Position numbers and translations under genes: made by a program | From: Henckelia pumila | Taxonomy: Eukaryota; Streptophyta; Magnoliopsida; Lamiales; Gesneriaceae | DNA: 64,000 bases | NCBI RefSeq assembly: GCF_033568475.1 | Contig: NC_133123.1 | Span: 190,439,821-190,503,820 of the forward strand | Reading direction: 5' to 3' | In this document: positions 10,522 through 21,581 of the stretch, piece by piece | Layout of the letters: each line of letters starts with the position of its first letter | How positions within the stretch are numbered: position 1 is the first letter of the stretch | The notes under the pieces: model-generated | Told to the model about the DNA's origin: nothing | The model's input: the letters and a program-made list of their open reading frames with translations, nothing else | Database searches by the model: none

Positions 10522-11726
10522 TTTCTGGACAAGTGAGTTTGGAAAGTCCAAACTGACTATTGTCCATCCTACCATGACACCTGTTTTATGCTGAGTTCGG
10601 AATATTCCGAACTGTTCGGGGCCCCGGGACCCTTCCTACCAATTTTTGACGTTCTAAAGCTGATTTTTCACGTACTTTTTGCCAAATAATGAATTCTTGA
10701 TCATTTGTTTCTACTTTTAAAATTCATTGTCATTTTCTAACATGTAAAATAGAACTCGTGTTACTACAATCTACAACGGACAGATCATCCCAAGCCTTCC
10801 ATATTTTTTTCCCATTTTCTTCTATTTTTTTAAATAAAAAGTATTGATTTTTCTATCCATTTATCTTCAAACATCTGGCCTTTTATAAAAAAATATTTAA
10901 AATTGTGTTGAGCTTCACCTTGCAGGGCCCACCAAATTGTCGCACGCGGAAAAATTCCGCGTGCGAGATCCTCGCCCCTTGGAGGGGCGAGGAAGACGCA
11001 CTTGACCGCACTTCTTCCTCGCCTCTTGGGGTGCTCTAAACAAAATGTCACTTGTTTGAATCCATAGATCCAAATTATCAAATTCTTCTTCGCAGGCTTT
11101 TTGAATGAAGCGGTCGAGCATCTTGAAGAACCGTTGGTTGATCCTTGAAGATCTCATAAGTTTTTGATAAGAGATAGTTGATTTGAGCAAGGTATATAAA
11201 ACTTTTCTTAGTGCTAAAAGAATAGTGATATTGATAGCTTAACGAGCAAGAGATAAATTCAAATTCGTAGAGATAAAGCTTTAGTGTGTTCTCTCTTTAA
11301 GCAATCTCTATTTATAGTGACTTCTGAGTGGAGAGACGCAACATTCATCTGAAGATCATTAATGCAAAAACACTGTTGACTTTATTTCTTTTTAGAATGT
11401 ATTACACTTTAATAAATGCGAGTTTTGGATCTTTCAAAATCGAAAGCAACGGTAGTAAACATCCTCTAAGATGAGCATTTTGGGAGAACATTATGATTTT
11501 CTTCTAATATTTTGTTGGTTGTTCATGTCTTGACGATATACTTTTCTGAAAAGTGAAAGACAACTATGAAAAATTCGTAGCTTGAATTAGAAGACATCCC
11601 TTTTAGGCCGCTGTGAAAGTATGCTCATGATGGCGAACGATCTAACACTGTCTAAAGTAGGTAAGTAAATCTGTATGGTGAGCAGTCGAGTAATTTTCTA
11701 CTCTGGTGTGACCAGGCAAGTGACAA
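10522..11726. other. Unassigned segment between rDNA remnant and LTR fragment
   Basis: No gene recognised. It holds a perfect 20-bp palindrome AGTTCGGAATATTCCGAACT at 10594-10613, just right of the 18S break, and a hairpin cluster at 10940-11023. Open frames at 10830-11190 (minus) overlap the hairpins and match no family I know. Confidence 0.5.
10940..11023. other. GC-rich hairpin cluster with competing stems
   Basis: Stem 1: 12-bp arms 10940-10951 and 10955-10966 (CGCACGCGGAA core) with an AAA loop. Stem 2: CCTCGCCCC at 10970-10978 with GGGGCGAGG at 10984-10992 and a 5-base loop. Stem 3: GGCGAGGAAG at 10986-10995 with CTTCCTCGCC at 11014-11023. Stems 2 and 3 share one arm, so they exclude each other. 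Function unknown. Confidence 0.6.
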
Positions 11727-12424
11727 TGTAGTAACCCGACTTCTGTTTAAGTAATTAAAATATCTAAGAAGGTTTAAACGGATAAAACATGATTAAAGAA
11801 ACATTATTTGAGGATAATGAGTATAATATCGGATTTGGGACGTTTGGAAATTGCACGAAAGGAATCAAGGGTCCGAGTAGTTCTGAAGGTCCGAAATAGA
11901 GCATGGAAAGTTTAGAATATCCGAACTAGTTTGGAGGCAAGGGTAGTGTTCGGAAGCACCGAGCAGTTCGAAAGCGCAGAACTTGAAATCGGAACGTCCG
12001 AACTCCTTCAGACAAATAGGGTATGGGTTTCTAAGTGGTGATTTTACTCGAGGCAGTTCGGAAGGTCGGAACCAGGGATTGGAAGGTCCGAACACTGTCT
12101 GCACAGTGAATTGTCCAATCACTGGACACGTGTTCGGTGGGAAGAAGATCGAAAGTTCTGATCTTATGATCGAAAGATTCAAACCATTTCGGAAAGTCCG
12201 AATGGTAGATCGAAACTTTTGAACTCATCTCTATAATAGGGTCGGGACTCTCATTTCAGATTTCCAATTTCACAGATTCTCTCTCGTTTCAGTTTTGAGG
12301 GTCGGGCGATAGCAAGACACTACCGGGATCGTAGTGAAGGTGTGCCTAGAGTTTGGGTCCATCGCCATCAATGGTCTAACAACTGACGCATGTATACTTC
12401 GAGATCTCTGATAAGGAGTATCTA
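11727..12424 (+). repeat. Gypsy LTR 5' part, plus strand, interrupted
   Basis: Starts TGTAGTAACCCGAC and carries about ten copies of a GGAAGGTCCGAAC-like motif (about 11865-12215), followed by a TATAATAGG block at about 12231. This is the same architecture as the LTRs at 12425-14086, in the opposite orientation. It is cut at 12424 by the insertion at 12425-21561 (TSD ATCTA) and would resume at 21562, where only a few bases remain before the LINE. Confidence 0.7.
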
Positions 12425-14086
12425 TGTAGTGACCCGCACGGTGATCACCTACTAATCAGAAGCTTAAGAATGAAATTAAACAATAATCTAAATCAGAGTA
12501 ATCCGCGGAATAAAAAAAATAATACCAGGTAAGCAAATTTAACCTAGTGGTCAACCCTGCTAACCAGTCTTGGTCACCAACTAACCTCCTTGTCCCCAAG
12601 AGAACTACCTGTAGCTGCCCCATGGAATACAACATCCAGCCAACAAAAAACAACCGGAAGTGAGCCTATCATGCTCAGTACGGGAGTATGAGTATACACT
12701 ATTATATGTGCATGTATGCAATGAACTGGGTACCAAGACACTTAGGTCAAGAAACAAGTTCATAGACCGGGCACAGGGTATATAGCACGCTGCACCGTCG
12801 CCTCATGTGGTGGCTCATATACCCAGTGGATAATGGTAACCTGATACTAGTACATGTGTCCAACCATCATGGTGACCTGACACAAGACTTACATCCTACC
12901 ATCCACAAACTCGTAGGGTGAGCACCCTACTTCAGGATGCCTCTAAGGTAAAGCCTCAATATGCTCATGTATGCAACATACAGTCATGACATGAAGTATA
13001 TAAAGGCATATAAAACATGCAATCACATAATCCATGAAAACACATAATACAAGCATACTCAATCTGAATATCTCGAATAATACTTTCGTACCTTTCTAAG
13101 GCATATCATAGAATCTCCCCCTCTAGGTCCAAGCCTACCATGCAGCACTACAATGCAACAAAATAATCATGCATTACCATGCATTCCAAACATCACGTAC
13201 TATGCTCTAAAAAACTTAATTAAACAATAGTCTACTCCCTATTTACTATAGGAAACCAAAGCCATACCTTCGTCCGTCGTCAGCCTGCTGTGACGCTTGC
13301 CCCAGAACTTGGGCATAGCCTAGCTACGACCCCTGGACGCCTCTCCAGAGCTCCGCTGCCTGGACACCTCCACGGACACCTTGAAGAGCTTCGCCGCCTG
13401 GCCACTACTACGGACACTGTCCGTAATAAAAACAACTACCTACTCCAACTCTTAAAATAAGAGTACGCAAAAGTTCTTAAAATTGAGCTAACATGAGCCA
13501 AGGAGAGGTGTGGAATGTGTCAAAATGAGGCCCTCTTGACCCCTATTTATAGGCGGAGATCAGATTTTCCGATCCCCAGTTCGTACGGTTCGATCTTTGC
13601 ATGGTTAACACGTAGCCTGCATGCAACTTTGGATGGTCCGATCTCCTCTTTGGATTGCCCGATCCTACACGTCCGAGACACTTGTAAAATCCTCCTTGCC
13701 ACTTGTCCTGATGACACATCGGACGGTCCGATCTACACTTTGGATCGTCCGATCCGGCCATGTGACGTCAAAAATGACATCATTGTCTACTTGAGATTTG
13801 GACACCTGTCCCTGGGTGAGTTCGGACCGTTCGATCCCTTGATCAGATTTTCTGATCTCTCCCTCACCCCGAACACCATTCGAGCCTTCAAACTGTCCTG
13901 GTTTGGACCCTCCGAACCCAGTTTGGATCCTCCGAACTGCCCGAGCCCAATAAGCCCATTAACCATTTTTCGGGCATTCTGGACCCAAATCTTTGGTCCG
14001 TTAGATCTTATTAAAATCCCTATATCTTGATTTATTAAATCTAAACATGATTATTAACTTAATCTTGTAATAACCGGGCTACTACA
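12425..14086 (-). repeat. 3' LTR of the 9.1-kb gypsy element
   Basis: 1662 bp, TGTAGTAGCCCGG at 14086 to GGGTCACTACA at 12425 in minus-strand reading. It contains a TATA box (plus-strand TATTTATA at 13544-13551) and the motif array listed separately. Confidence 0.9.
13544..13930 (-). promoter_or_regulatory. LTR promoter: TATA box plus upstream dyad-motif array
   Basis: In the sense (minus) direction a TATAAATA box at 13551-13544 is preceded by roughly ten degenerate copies of a 13-base motif, GGACGGTCCGATC or similar, spread over 13556-13930 (for example GGATGGTCCGATC, GGACGGTCCGATC, GGATCGTCCGATC, GGACCGTTCGATC). Each is close to dyad-symmetric. Position just upstream of the TATA box suggests a U3 enhancer; that role is inferred. 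Confidence 0.6.
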
Positions 14087-14399
14087 TTCTCCTCCTACTT
14101 AAGATATTTCGCTCTCGAACAATCTTATGTATTGAATGCTGTTAACACTGCATAAACATCTGAACATTTTACAAGATATAACTGAAATACAACAATTTTC
14201 AAAGAAACCCCTGAAAATTCTGTACGCATACTGCTCTCGCATTCCCAAGTTGCTTCTTCAGTGTCTTGATACAGCTACTGAACTAGAACGAGAGAAATAA
14301 ATTTTTTTGTGTGAACTGTATCATTGTCCAATAATCCAATTAGACCAATACTACTCTAAAGATATTTTCTGGTAAATCAACTGTATCAATCCTTAGTTG

Positions 14400-15090
14400 A
14401 ATTAATTCTGGTCCTACAACTTGTCGTCCCCCACTAATTCCCAGAACAGAGGAGTATGACATCATCGTCCGTACAACGCGTCTAATGGTGTAACACCATT
14501 ACTGTTGCATGCGAAATCAATCAGTGACAACTAATCTTGCCATGCTGGACCAAAATCCAAAGAACATGCTCGCAACATGTTTTCAAGATTACGAATCTTG
14601 CGCTCTAACTGCCCGTCAGTCTTTGGGTGATATGTTGTACTCAAACTGAGAGTAGTACCCATAGCACGCTGAAGACTCCCCCCCAGAACTTGGAAGTAAA
14701 CCTGGGGTCTCAATTGCTGACTACGCTCACAGGCACTCCGTGTAATCGAACAATCTCCTGGATATACAAATGTGAATCCTATCAAAAATTTATTCCCGGT
14801 TATAAGGAATGAAATGTGCAGACTTGGTGAGTCGGTCCACCACAACCCAGATAACATCAAAATTCCTTGAGGACACCGTTAAATGGGTCACGAAGTCCAT
14901 CGTGTTCAACTCCTATTGCCACTCAAGAATAGATAAGCAACTCCCCAGATCGTCGGTGCTCTGCCTTGACCTGCTGATACACCAAACATCTAGAAACATA
15001 TTGATACACACTTCTCTTCATTCCTTTCCACCAGAACCTTGTACGCAATTCCTTGTACACCGAAAGGATTCTTGTACTTTATTATTAATA
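14400..15090 (-). pseudogene. Gypsy integrase core remnant
   Basis: The minus strand reads, through frameshifts, an MDFVTHL segment, a VVVDRLTKSAHFIPYN segment, and STTYHPKTDGQLERKI with a following NMLRACSLDFG stretch. These correspond to the first catalytic Asp, the adjoining core and the catalytic Glu region of Ty3/gypsy integrase. The segment around the second Asp is scrambled. It is the only coding trace recognised inside the element at 12425-21561. Confidence 0.75.
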
Positions 15091-18000
15091 CTTGTCATAA
15101 CACCTGTGACAACGTCGTTGTCTACAATACTTGATTTCCTGAACCCTTCAGATTCTCCTTTGGGAAATGTAAATATTCTGTTGACTCAAAAGTCGATTAG
15201 TACAATCTTTAGTACTAATATAATGACATCTATCTCATAACCTGAGATAATACCTGAAAATGAGAATATTTATTATCCTGCCATGGATAATAATAATTCA
15301 TTTGCTGAATTCTGACTTGCGTTACTTAGATGAACAAAAATGTTTCATTCCTCTTTGGAAAATTCCTTAATTCAATACAATTTGGCTAATCCCCCGACTC
15401 CATCTCATCAAATCAGACATATCAATGGCCTAACGCATCTAATATACATCCCAAAAAATCAGTTACAACTATCCCGCTAGACCTGATAACTTTAGATCTC
15501 AGCTGCTGCCATTTTTCCATGTCTAAATACTTGATGCTATCTTGTTAGTACCCATTGAAATTCAAATGCTTTCTAGATCAATTTCTGACAATATATTCCC
15601 TAACATATTGCAGAACGCTTCTAAGAACTGAATATCTGAGTACCGTACTCATCCTATTAGTTCCTTATCACCAATTAATGAACAATTCCAATCGTTCTTT
15701 TCTACAAAGAACATTTACCTCTACCATCACGGGGTTACAACATCTGTATCTACCACAGATAAATTAGAAGTAAAACTTTTTATCAACTCTCCTTAAGCAG
15801 AAGGAAATCAAAAGCTGAACTAGCGTACTCCTTGGAAATAATTACGTCTATCTCAGACTGCCTCAGATGATAGTCACAAATAGACACTGGGCACTAAACT
15901 TTCACCAGTTTAACTGACTATTTCAAGGCAAACATGAACACCTAAATGCTGAACTTTCACTATCCAAGTGAATCCTCATACTGTCGAATCCATGCTATAA
16001 CTTAGCAGGTTCATGACATCTGTCAAATCACTAACTAGATCAATCAACTGATAGATCTCAAACTCTTCTGATGCAAAATGTTCCTAGTCAGGAAACATTT
16101 ATCCCATCACATTTCTATTAAAAGATCAAATATCTTTTCAAGGTTATCAAACTGACACCAAATTATACTTTAACATAACTGTTGCAATGATCTCTAGACT
16201 GAGTAAATTTTCCATCCCCTTTTGAAGTACAAAATACTTCCAGAATATCATTGGAAATATACTCACCCATGTCTAGCATTTGATCACAGTTCACGTCTCC
16301 CAGTATAAGTTATCCAGTGTCCTGATAAAACTCATCTTTTCTTGACAACCCATCAATTAAATTTCAATTATTACAGGGAAACTAACCTAAGTAAATTCAT
16401 CACTTAGAATTTCATGTTCATCTAGTAATCAAGACCTTGATCACTAATTATACCTTTGATAAAATCAGAAAATACTGGTCAAACCTCCTGGTTCTCCCCC
16501 AATATCACGTGCAAAGACTATCCATCCAGAATATACACTTGTCAAGAAATCCTTTCAAGACTATTCTATCCACGAAACCACTATCTGTATCTCTGATAAA
16601 GTCAGACGATAACTCATCTCATTCCTTGGCACTAGCCTAGCACCAAGTATAATTCCAGAAGATTCAAATAAATTCTGAATATTATCCCGATAGTTATACC
16701 CATTGCTATGACTGTTCATACATCGAGACTGAGGAAAGTCTTCCTAAAATTCCACACTGTAATAGAACAATCTTTCCAAAGAACACCCGCATAAGGTCGC
16801 ACTTACTATACCATCTCGGACCCCGACAGTCATCAGCATCCTGGCATAACTCATCCCTGAGTCTCTGATACTATATTACATTCCTATTTTGACAAAAATC
16901 ATTGGTCAAGGAAAACTTTCATAATTTCACAGAAGCACAACTCAAATCCCGAGTTTTCAAGAATCTTAAAATTCAATCTTGTTGAATACCAATTCAACTA
17001 AACTCTTGGATTAAATCCTCATAATCCCAAATCAAAGACCAAACCTTATCTACTCAAAACGATTACTTGTCAATGAAAATCCCTTTCAAGACTAATTCTG
17101 ACAGCAGAACATCTGTATCTCTAACAAAATACAGACGATAACTAAACCCTGATACCACACCTGGTATCTATCCAATCCAAAGTTATACCTTGTTGTGAGT
17201 GTTGCCAAATCCCCAGACTGAGTAGCCTTCCTATATAGTCCCTGGAGAACAAAGGCCTCCAAATAACCTCTGAAGTATGAAAACTTTCAGAGTAATACAG
17301 ACTAAAGGTCGCGCTTCCTCACGTCTAGTCCCAATTACAGTCCACAACTCTTGGTATTACTTTACCTGCCACCCTGATGAAAATCTATCATCACAAGGCA
17401 ACAACCTAAAGAGGTCAAAACAGCCAACTTGTTCTAAGGAACCCGCCTAGAACAAACACTCGTGCCCCCTGATGAATCGCATCACTAATGGCACTTACCA
17501 CGGTCAATTGATTAACTAGGTCATCCCAGGAAAAATATCTAGTATTTAATCAACTGAAAACATGCATAATTCAATCTTAATTATACACATGTTTAAACAA
17601 ATAACTGATCCTTTATTACAATCTCAAGTAATACATAACTTAATCAAAAGATTACACTTGAAAGATGTGCAATACAACAAAATCTCAAGTAACTGAAAAC
17701 TTTATTATATCTTATTACAACTGAAATACTATTTACAATAAAACTTAATACAATATTTAAAATTATGTGGAAGTCTTTCATTCCGTCTACTGATCTTGAA
17801 CATGAAGTTTTCCATCTGCTACTTATGTCAGCAGAACTTCTTCATCGCAAGATCTAAAAGATAAAATCTTGCTAATCTACCAAATCTTTTCAATATTGTT
17901 GGGTTCCTTATCTGGTATATGAGACAAGATTTTACTGAGAATCTCTCCAACTACTAATAAAGAGTCTTCAGGGGTGGATTCCTTGGTCGACGTAGAATGG

Positions 18001-18226
18001 ATGACTACGTGTCACACATCCCCTTCAACTCTGAGAAGCGTTTGGAGTACAAAACTAGATCTTCCCTTCCAGCTCCATCCTGCTGGGATCCACATAGTAT
18101 GAAATTCTGATGTCAACCTTGGCAATGACGATCTTGGAAAATCCTAGGTATCTTGCTATTCCAACTCACAATCCTTCAAAGGATAACCCAAAATCAATAC
18201 TATGTCCCAAAAGAATCTTATTGCAT
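15091..18226 (-). other. Internal region of the gypsy element, no recognisable coding
   Basis: AT-rich with no long open frame. Gag, protease and reverse transcriptase should lie here in an intact element; none was recognised. It is either very old sequence or a large non-coding interior. Confidence 0.6.
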
Positions 18227-18238
18227 GCTCTGATACCA
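18227..18238 (-). other. tRNA-iMet primer binding site
   Basis: Minus-strand TGGTATCAGAGC, complementary to the 3' end of initiator Met tRNA, 4 bases from the 5' LTR end at 18243. Confidence 0.9.
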
Positions 18239-19368
18239 TAAATGTTGTGACCCGCACCGTGATCACCTACTAATCAGAATATTAAGCATGCAATTAAAAA
18301 ATAATCTAAATCAGAGTAATCTACGGAATAAAAAAAATAATACCAGGTAACAAAATCAACTCCGCTAACCAGCTTTGGTCACCACCAAACCTCCATGTCC
18401 CCAGGAGAACTATCTGCAACTACCCCATGGAATAGGGCATACAGCCAACAGAAAACAACCAAAAGTGAGCCTATCATGCTCAGTTCAAGAGTATGAGTAT
18501 ACACTATTATATGCGCATGTATGCAATGAACTGGGTAACACTCAGGTCAAGAAACAAGCTCATAGACCGGGACCAGGGTATATAACACGTTGTGCCATCG
18601 CCTCAAGAGGTGGCTCATATACCCAGTGGATAATGGTGACCTGATACTAGTACATGTGTCCAACCATCATGGTGACCTGACACAAAACTTACGTATCCAA
18701 CCATCAACAAACTCGTAGGGTGAGCACCCTACTACAGGATACCTCTAAGATAAAGGCTCAATATGCTCATGTATGCAACATACAATCATGACATGCTGTA
18801 TATAAAGGCATATAAAACATGCAATCACATAATCCATGCAAACACATAATACATGCACACTCAATCTGGATATCTCGAATAATACTTTCGTACATTTCTA
18901 AGGCAGATCCTAGAAGCTCCCCCTCTAGGTCCAAGCCTACCATGCAGCACTACAATGCAACAAAATAACCATGTATTACCTAGCATGCCAAACACCACCT
19001 ACTAGGCTCTAAAAGCCTTTATTAAACTATAACCTACTCCCTATTTACTATTGGGAAACAAAGCCATATTTTCGTCCGTCGTCAGCCCGCTGATGACGCA
19101 TGCCCCAGAACTTGGGCATAGCCTAGCTACGACCCCTAGACGCCTTGCCAGAGCTCCGCTTTTTGGTCATCTCCACGGACACCTTGCCAGAGCTTTGCCG
19201 CCTGGCCACTACTACACACTGTCCGTAACAAAAACTACTACATACTCCAACTCTTAAAATAAGAGTACCCAAACGCTCTTAAAATCGAGCTAACATGGGC
19301 CAAGGAGAGGTGTGGAATGTGTCAAAATAAGGCCTTCTCGACCCCTATTTATAGGCGGAGATCGGACG

Positions 19369-19737
19369 TGTGACGCCCGGGGCTGAAGAGGCGGGGAGTG
19401 ATCGCCGGTGTCAAGAGGTTGCACGGACAATGAGCGGCTCCTGAAAGGCTTCTAGGCGGAGGGAGACATGAATGAACCGATTCTTCCGGAATGAGAGGGA
19501 TTCTGAGACTGTGTATGTATGGGACTGCATAGTTGAGGAGAGCTTAAAAGATTTCATATGTGCTACTCATATCAAGAAGGTGCATCTTCTTTTCGGGAGC
19601 TCATCACATAAGAACTCCAAAGTTAAGCGTGCTTGACTTGGGGAAATTATAGGATGGGTGATCCCCTGGGAAGTTTCTCAGGGTGCGTGTACATAAGCAC
19701 GCTGAAAAGACTAGTCTTGATATAGTGGGGCGTTACA
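19369..19737 (+). repeat. Cassandra LTR 1
   Basis: 369 bp. Internal domain 1 follows at 19738-19807 with the primer site starting at 19740. Small private differences from the other copies are seen, for example TTCTTCCGG where the others read TTCTGCCGG. Confidence 0.92.
19560..19688 (+). ncRNA. 5S-rRNA-like module in Cassandra LTR 1
   Basis: Contains AGTTAAGCGTGCTTG, identical to the A-box region of plant 5S rRNA, and AGGATGGGTGATCCCCTGG, close to the 5S C box. Flanking parts (AAGAACTCC, GGGAAGT) also follow 5S order. The same module recurs 439, 878 and 1317 bases further on. It is part of the LTR, not a 5S gene. The Pol III internal promoter elements look largely kept; transcription is not shown. 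Confidence 0.85.
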
Positions 19738-19807
19738 AATGGTATCAAAGCCGACCTCTCTTAGTACGGTATGGTTCGGGGACGAACCAAGCGGAAGCTG
19801 GTGGGCA

Positions 19808-20176
19808 TGTGACGCCCGGGGCTGAAGAGGCGGGGAGTGATCGCCGGTGTCAAGAGGTTGCACGGACAATGAGCGGCTCCTGAAAGGCTTCTAGGCGGAG
19901 GGAGACATGAATGAACCGATTCTGCCGGAATGAGAGGGATTCTGAGACTGTGTAGGTATGGGACTGCATAGTTGAGAAGAGCTTAAAAGATTTCATATGT
20001 GCTACTCATATCAAGAAGGTGCATCTTCTTTTCGGGAGCTCATCACATAAGAACTCCAAAGTTAAGCGTGCTTGACTTGGGGAAATTATAGGATGGGTGA
20101 TCCCCTGGGAAGTTTCTCAGGGTGCGTGTACATAAGCACGCTGAAAAGACTAGTCTTGATATAGTGAGGCGTTACA
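19808..20176 (+). repeat. Cassandra LTR 2
   Basis: 369 bp; 5S-like module at about 19999-20127; internal domain 2 follows at 20177-20246. Confidence 0.92.
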
Positions 20177-20246
20177 AATGGTATCAAAGCCGACCTCTCT
20201 TAGTACGGTATGGTTCGGGGACGAACCAAGCGGAAGCTGGTGGGCA

Positions 20247-20615
20247 TGTGACGCCCGGGGCTGAAGAGGCGGGGAGTGATCGCCGGTGTCAAGAGGTTGC
20301 ACAGACAATGAGCGGCTCCTGAAAGGCTTCTAGGCGGAGGGAGACATGAATGAACCGATTCTGCCGGAATGAGAGGGATTCTGAGACTGTGTAGGTATGG
20401 GACTGCATAGTTGAGGAGAGCTTAAAAGATTTCATATGTGCTACTCATATTAAGAAGGTGCATCTTCTTTTCGGAAGCTCATCACATAAGAACTCCAAAG
20501 TTAAGCGTGCTTGATTTGGGGAAATTATAGGATGGGTGACCCCCTGGGAAGTTTCTCAGGGTGCGTGTACATAAGCACGCTGAAAATACTAGTCTTGATA
20601 CAGTGGGGCGTTACA
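20247..20615 (+). repeat. Cassandra LTR 3
   Basis: 369 bp; 5S-like module at about 20438-20566; internal domain 3 follows at 20616-20685. Confidence 0.92.
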
Positions 20616-20685
20616 AATGATATCAAAGCCGACCTCTCTTAGTACGGTATGGTTCGGGGACGAACCAAGCGGAAGCTGGTGGGCA

Positions 20686-21054
20686 TGTGACGCCCGGGGC
20701 TGAAGAGGCGGGGAGTGATCGCCGGTGTCAAGAGGTTGCACGGACAATGAGCGGCTCCTGAAAGGCTTCTAGGCGGAGGGAGACATGAATGAACCTATTC
20801 TGCCGGAATGAGAGGGATTCTGAGACTGTGTAGGTATGGGACTGCATAGTTGAGGAGAGCTTAAAAGATTTCATATGTGCTACTCATATCAAGAAGGTGC
20901 ATCTTCTTTTCGGGAGCTCATCACATAAGAACTCCAAAGTTAAGCGTGCTTGACTTGGGAAAATTATAGGATGGGTGACCCCCTGGGAAGTTTCTCAGGG
21001 TGCGTGTACATAAGCACGCTGAAGAGACTAGTCTTGATACAGTAGGGCGTTACA
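20686..21054 (+). repeat. Cassandra LTR 4
   Basis: 369 bp; 5S-like module at about 20877-21005. It ends directly at the right TSD copy GGACG. Confidence 0.92.
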
Positions 21055-21400
21055 GGACGGTTCGATCCCCTGTTCGAATGGTCCGATCTTTGCATGGTTA
21101 ACACTTAGCCTGCATGCAACTTCGGACGGTCCGATATACTCTTCGGATCGTTCGATCCTACATGTCCGAGACACTTGTAAATCCTCCTTGCCACTTCTCC
21201 TGGTGACACATCGGACGGTCCGATCTACATTTTGGATCGTCCGATCTGGCCATGTGACGTCAGCAATGATGTCATTGTCTACTCGATATTTGGACACATG
21301 TCCTTGGGTGAGTTTGGACCGTCCGATCCCTTGATCGGATCGTCCGATCTCTCCCTCCCCCGAACACCATTCGAACCTCCGAACTGTCCTGGTTCGGACC
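21055..21400 (-). promoter_or_regulatory. Dyad-motif array of the 5' LTR, displaced from its TATA box
   Basis: Homologous to the array at 13556-13930 and slightly better preserved, with repeated GGACGGTCCGATC and GGATCGTCCGATC forms. The Cassandra insertion now separates it from the TATA box at 19346-19353 by 1.7 kb. Confidence 0.6.
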
Positions 21401-21581
21401 CTCCGAACTGCCCGAGCCCAAATAGCCCATTAACCATTTTTCGGGCATTCTGGACCCAAATCTTTGGTCCGTTAGATCTTATTAAAATCTTTTAATTTTG
21501 ATTTATTAAATCTAAACATGATTATCAACTTAATCTTGTAAAATGGAACCGGGCTACTACAATCTAATAGCTTAGTTAATG

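Larger units (their letters stand above)
19369..21054 (+). mobile_element. Cassandra TRIM multimer: four LTRs, three internal domains, TSD GGACG
   Basis: Four 369-bp LTRs alternate with three 70-bp internal domains at an exact 439-bp period, 1686 bp in all. The whole block is flanked by GGACG at 19364-19368 and 21055-21059. Each LTR starts TGTGACGCCCGGGG and ends GGCGTTACA. Each internal domain starts with a Met-tRNA-type primer site TGGTATCAAAGC and ends with a purine-rich GCGGAAGCTGGTGGGCA. Each LTR carries a 5S-rRNA-like module, the hallmark of Cassandra terminal-repeat retrotransposons in miniature. There is no coding capacity; mobilisation would need proteins from other elements. A single TSD around the whole block means that it either inserted as a multimer or expanded in place by unequal exchange. 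Confidence 0.93.
12425..21561 (-). mobile_element. Gypsy LTR retrotransposon, 9.1 kb with nested insertion, TSD ATCTA
   Basis: Complete by its ends. The 5' LTR is at 18243-21561 and the 3' LTR at 12425-14086, both TG...CA on the minus strand. A tRNA-iMet primer site TGGTATCAGAGC lies 4 bases inside the 5' LTR, and a purine tract (AGTAGGAGGAGAA) abuts the 3' LTR. The direct repeat ATCTA flanks it at 12420-12424 and 21562-21566. The 5' LTR contains a later Cassandra insertion; without it the LTRs are about 1628 and 1662 bp. Only integrase remnants were recognised in the 4.1-kb interior, so the element is dead or was always deficient. The lineage looks Tekay/Del-like from the integrase style, but this is uncertain. 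Confidence 0.9.
18243..21561 (-). repeat. 5' LTR of the 9.1-kb gypsy element, split by Cassandra
   Basis: LTR sequence lies at 18243-19368 and 21055-21561. The TATA box is at 19346-19353 (plus-strand TATTTATA). The Cassandra insertion sits about 15 bases upstream of this TATA box in the sense direction, inside the first dyad motif. Confidence 0.9.

Noticed and set aside
19560..21005. Four 5S-like sequences at 439-bp spacing, resembling a 5S rDNA array
   Set aside because: Each sits inside a TG...CA LTR with a Met-tRNA-type primer site following, the 5S similarity is partial, and one TSD frames the whole block. It is Cassandra, not 5S genes.
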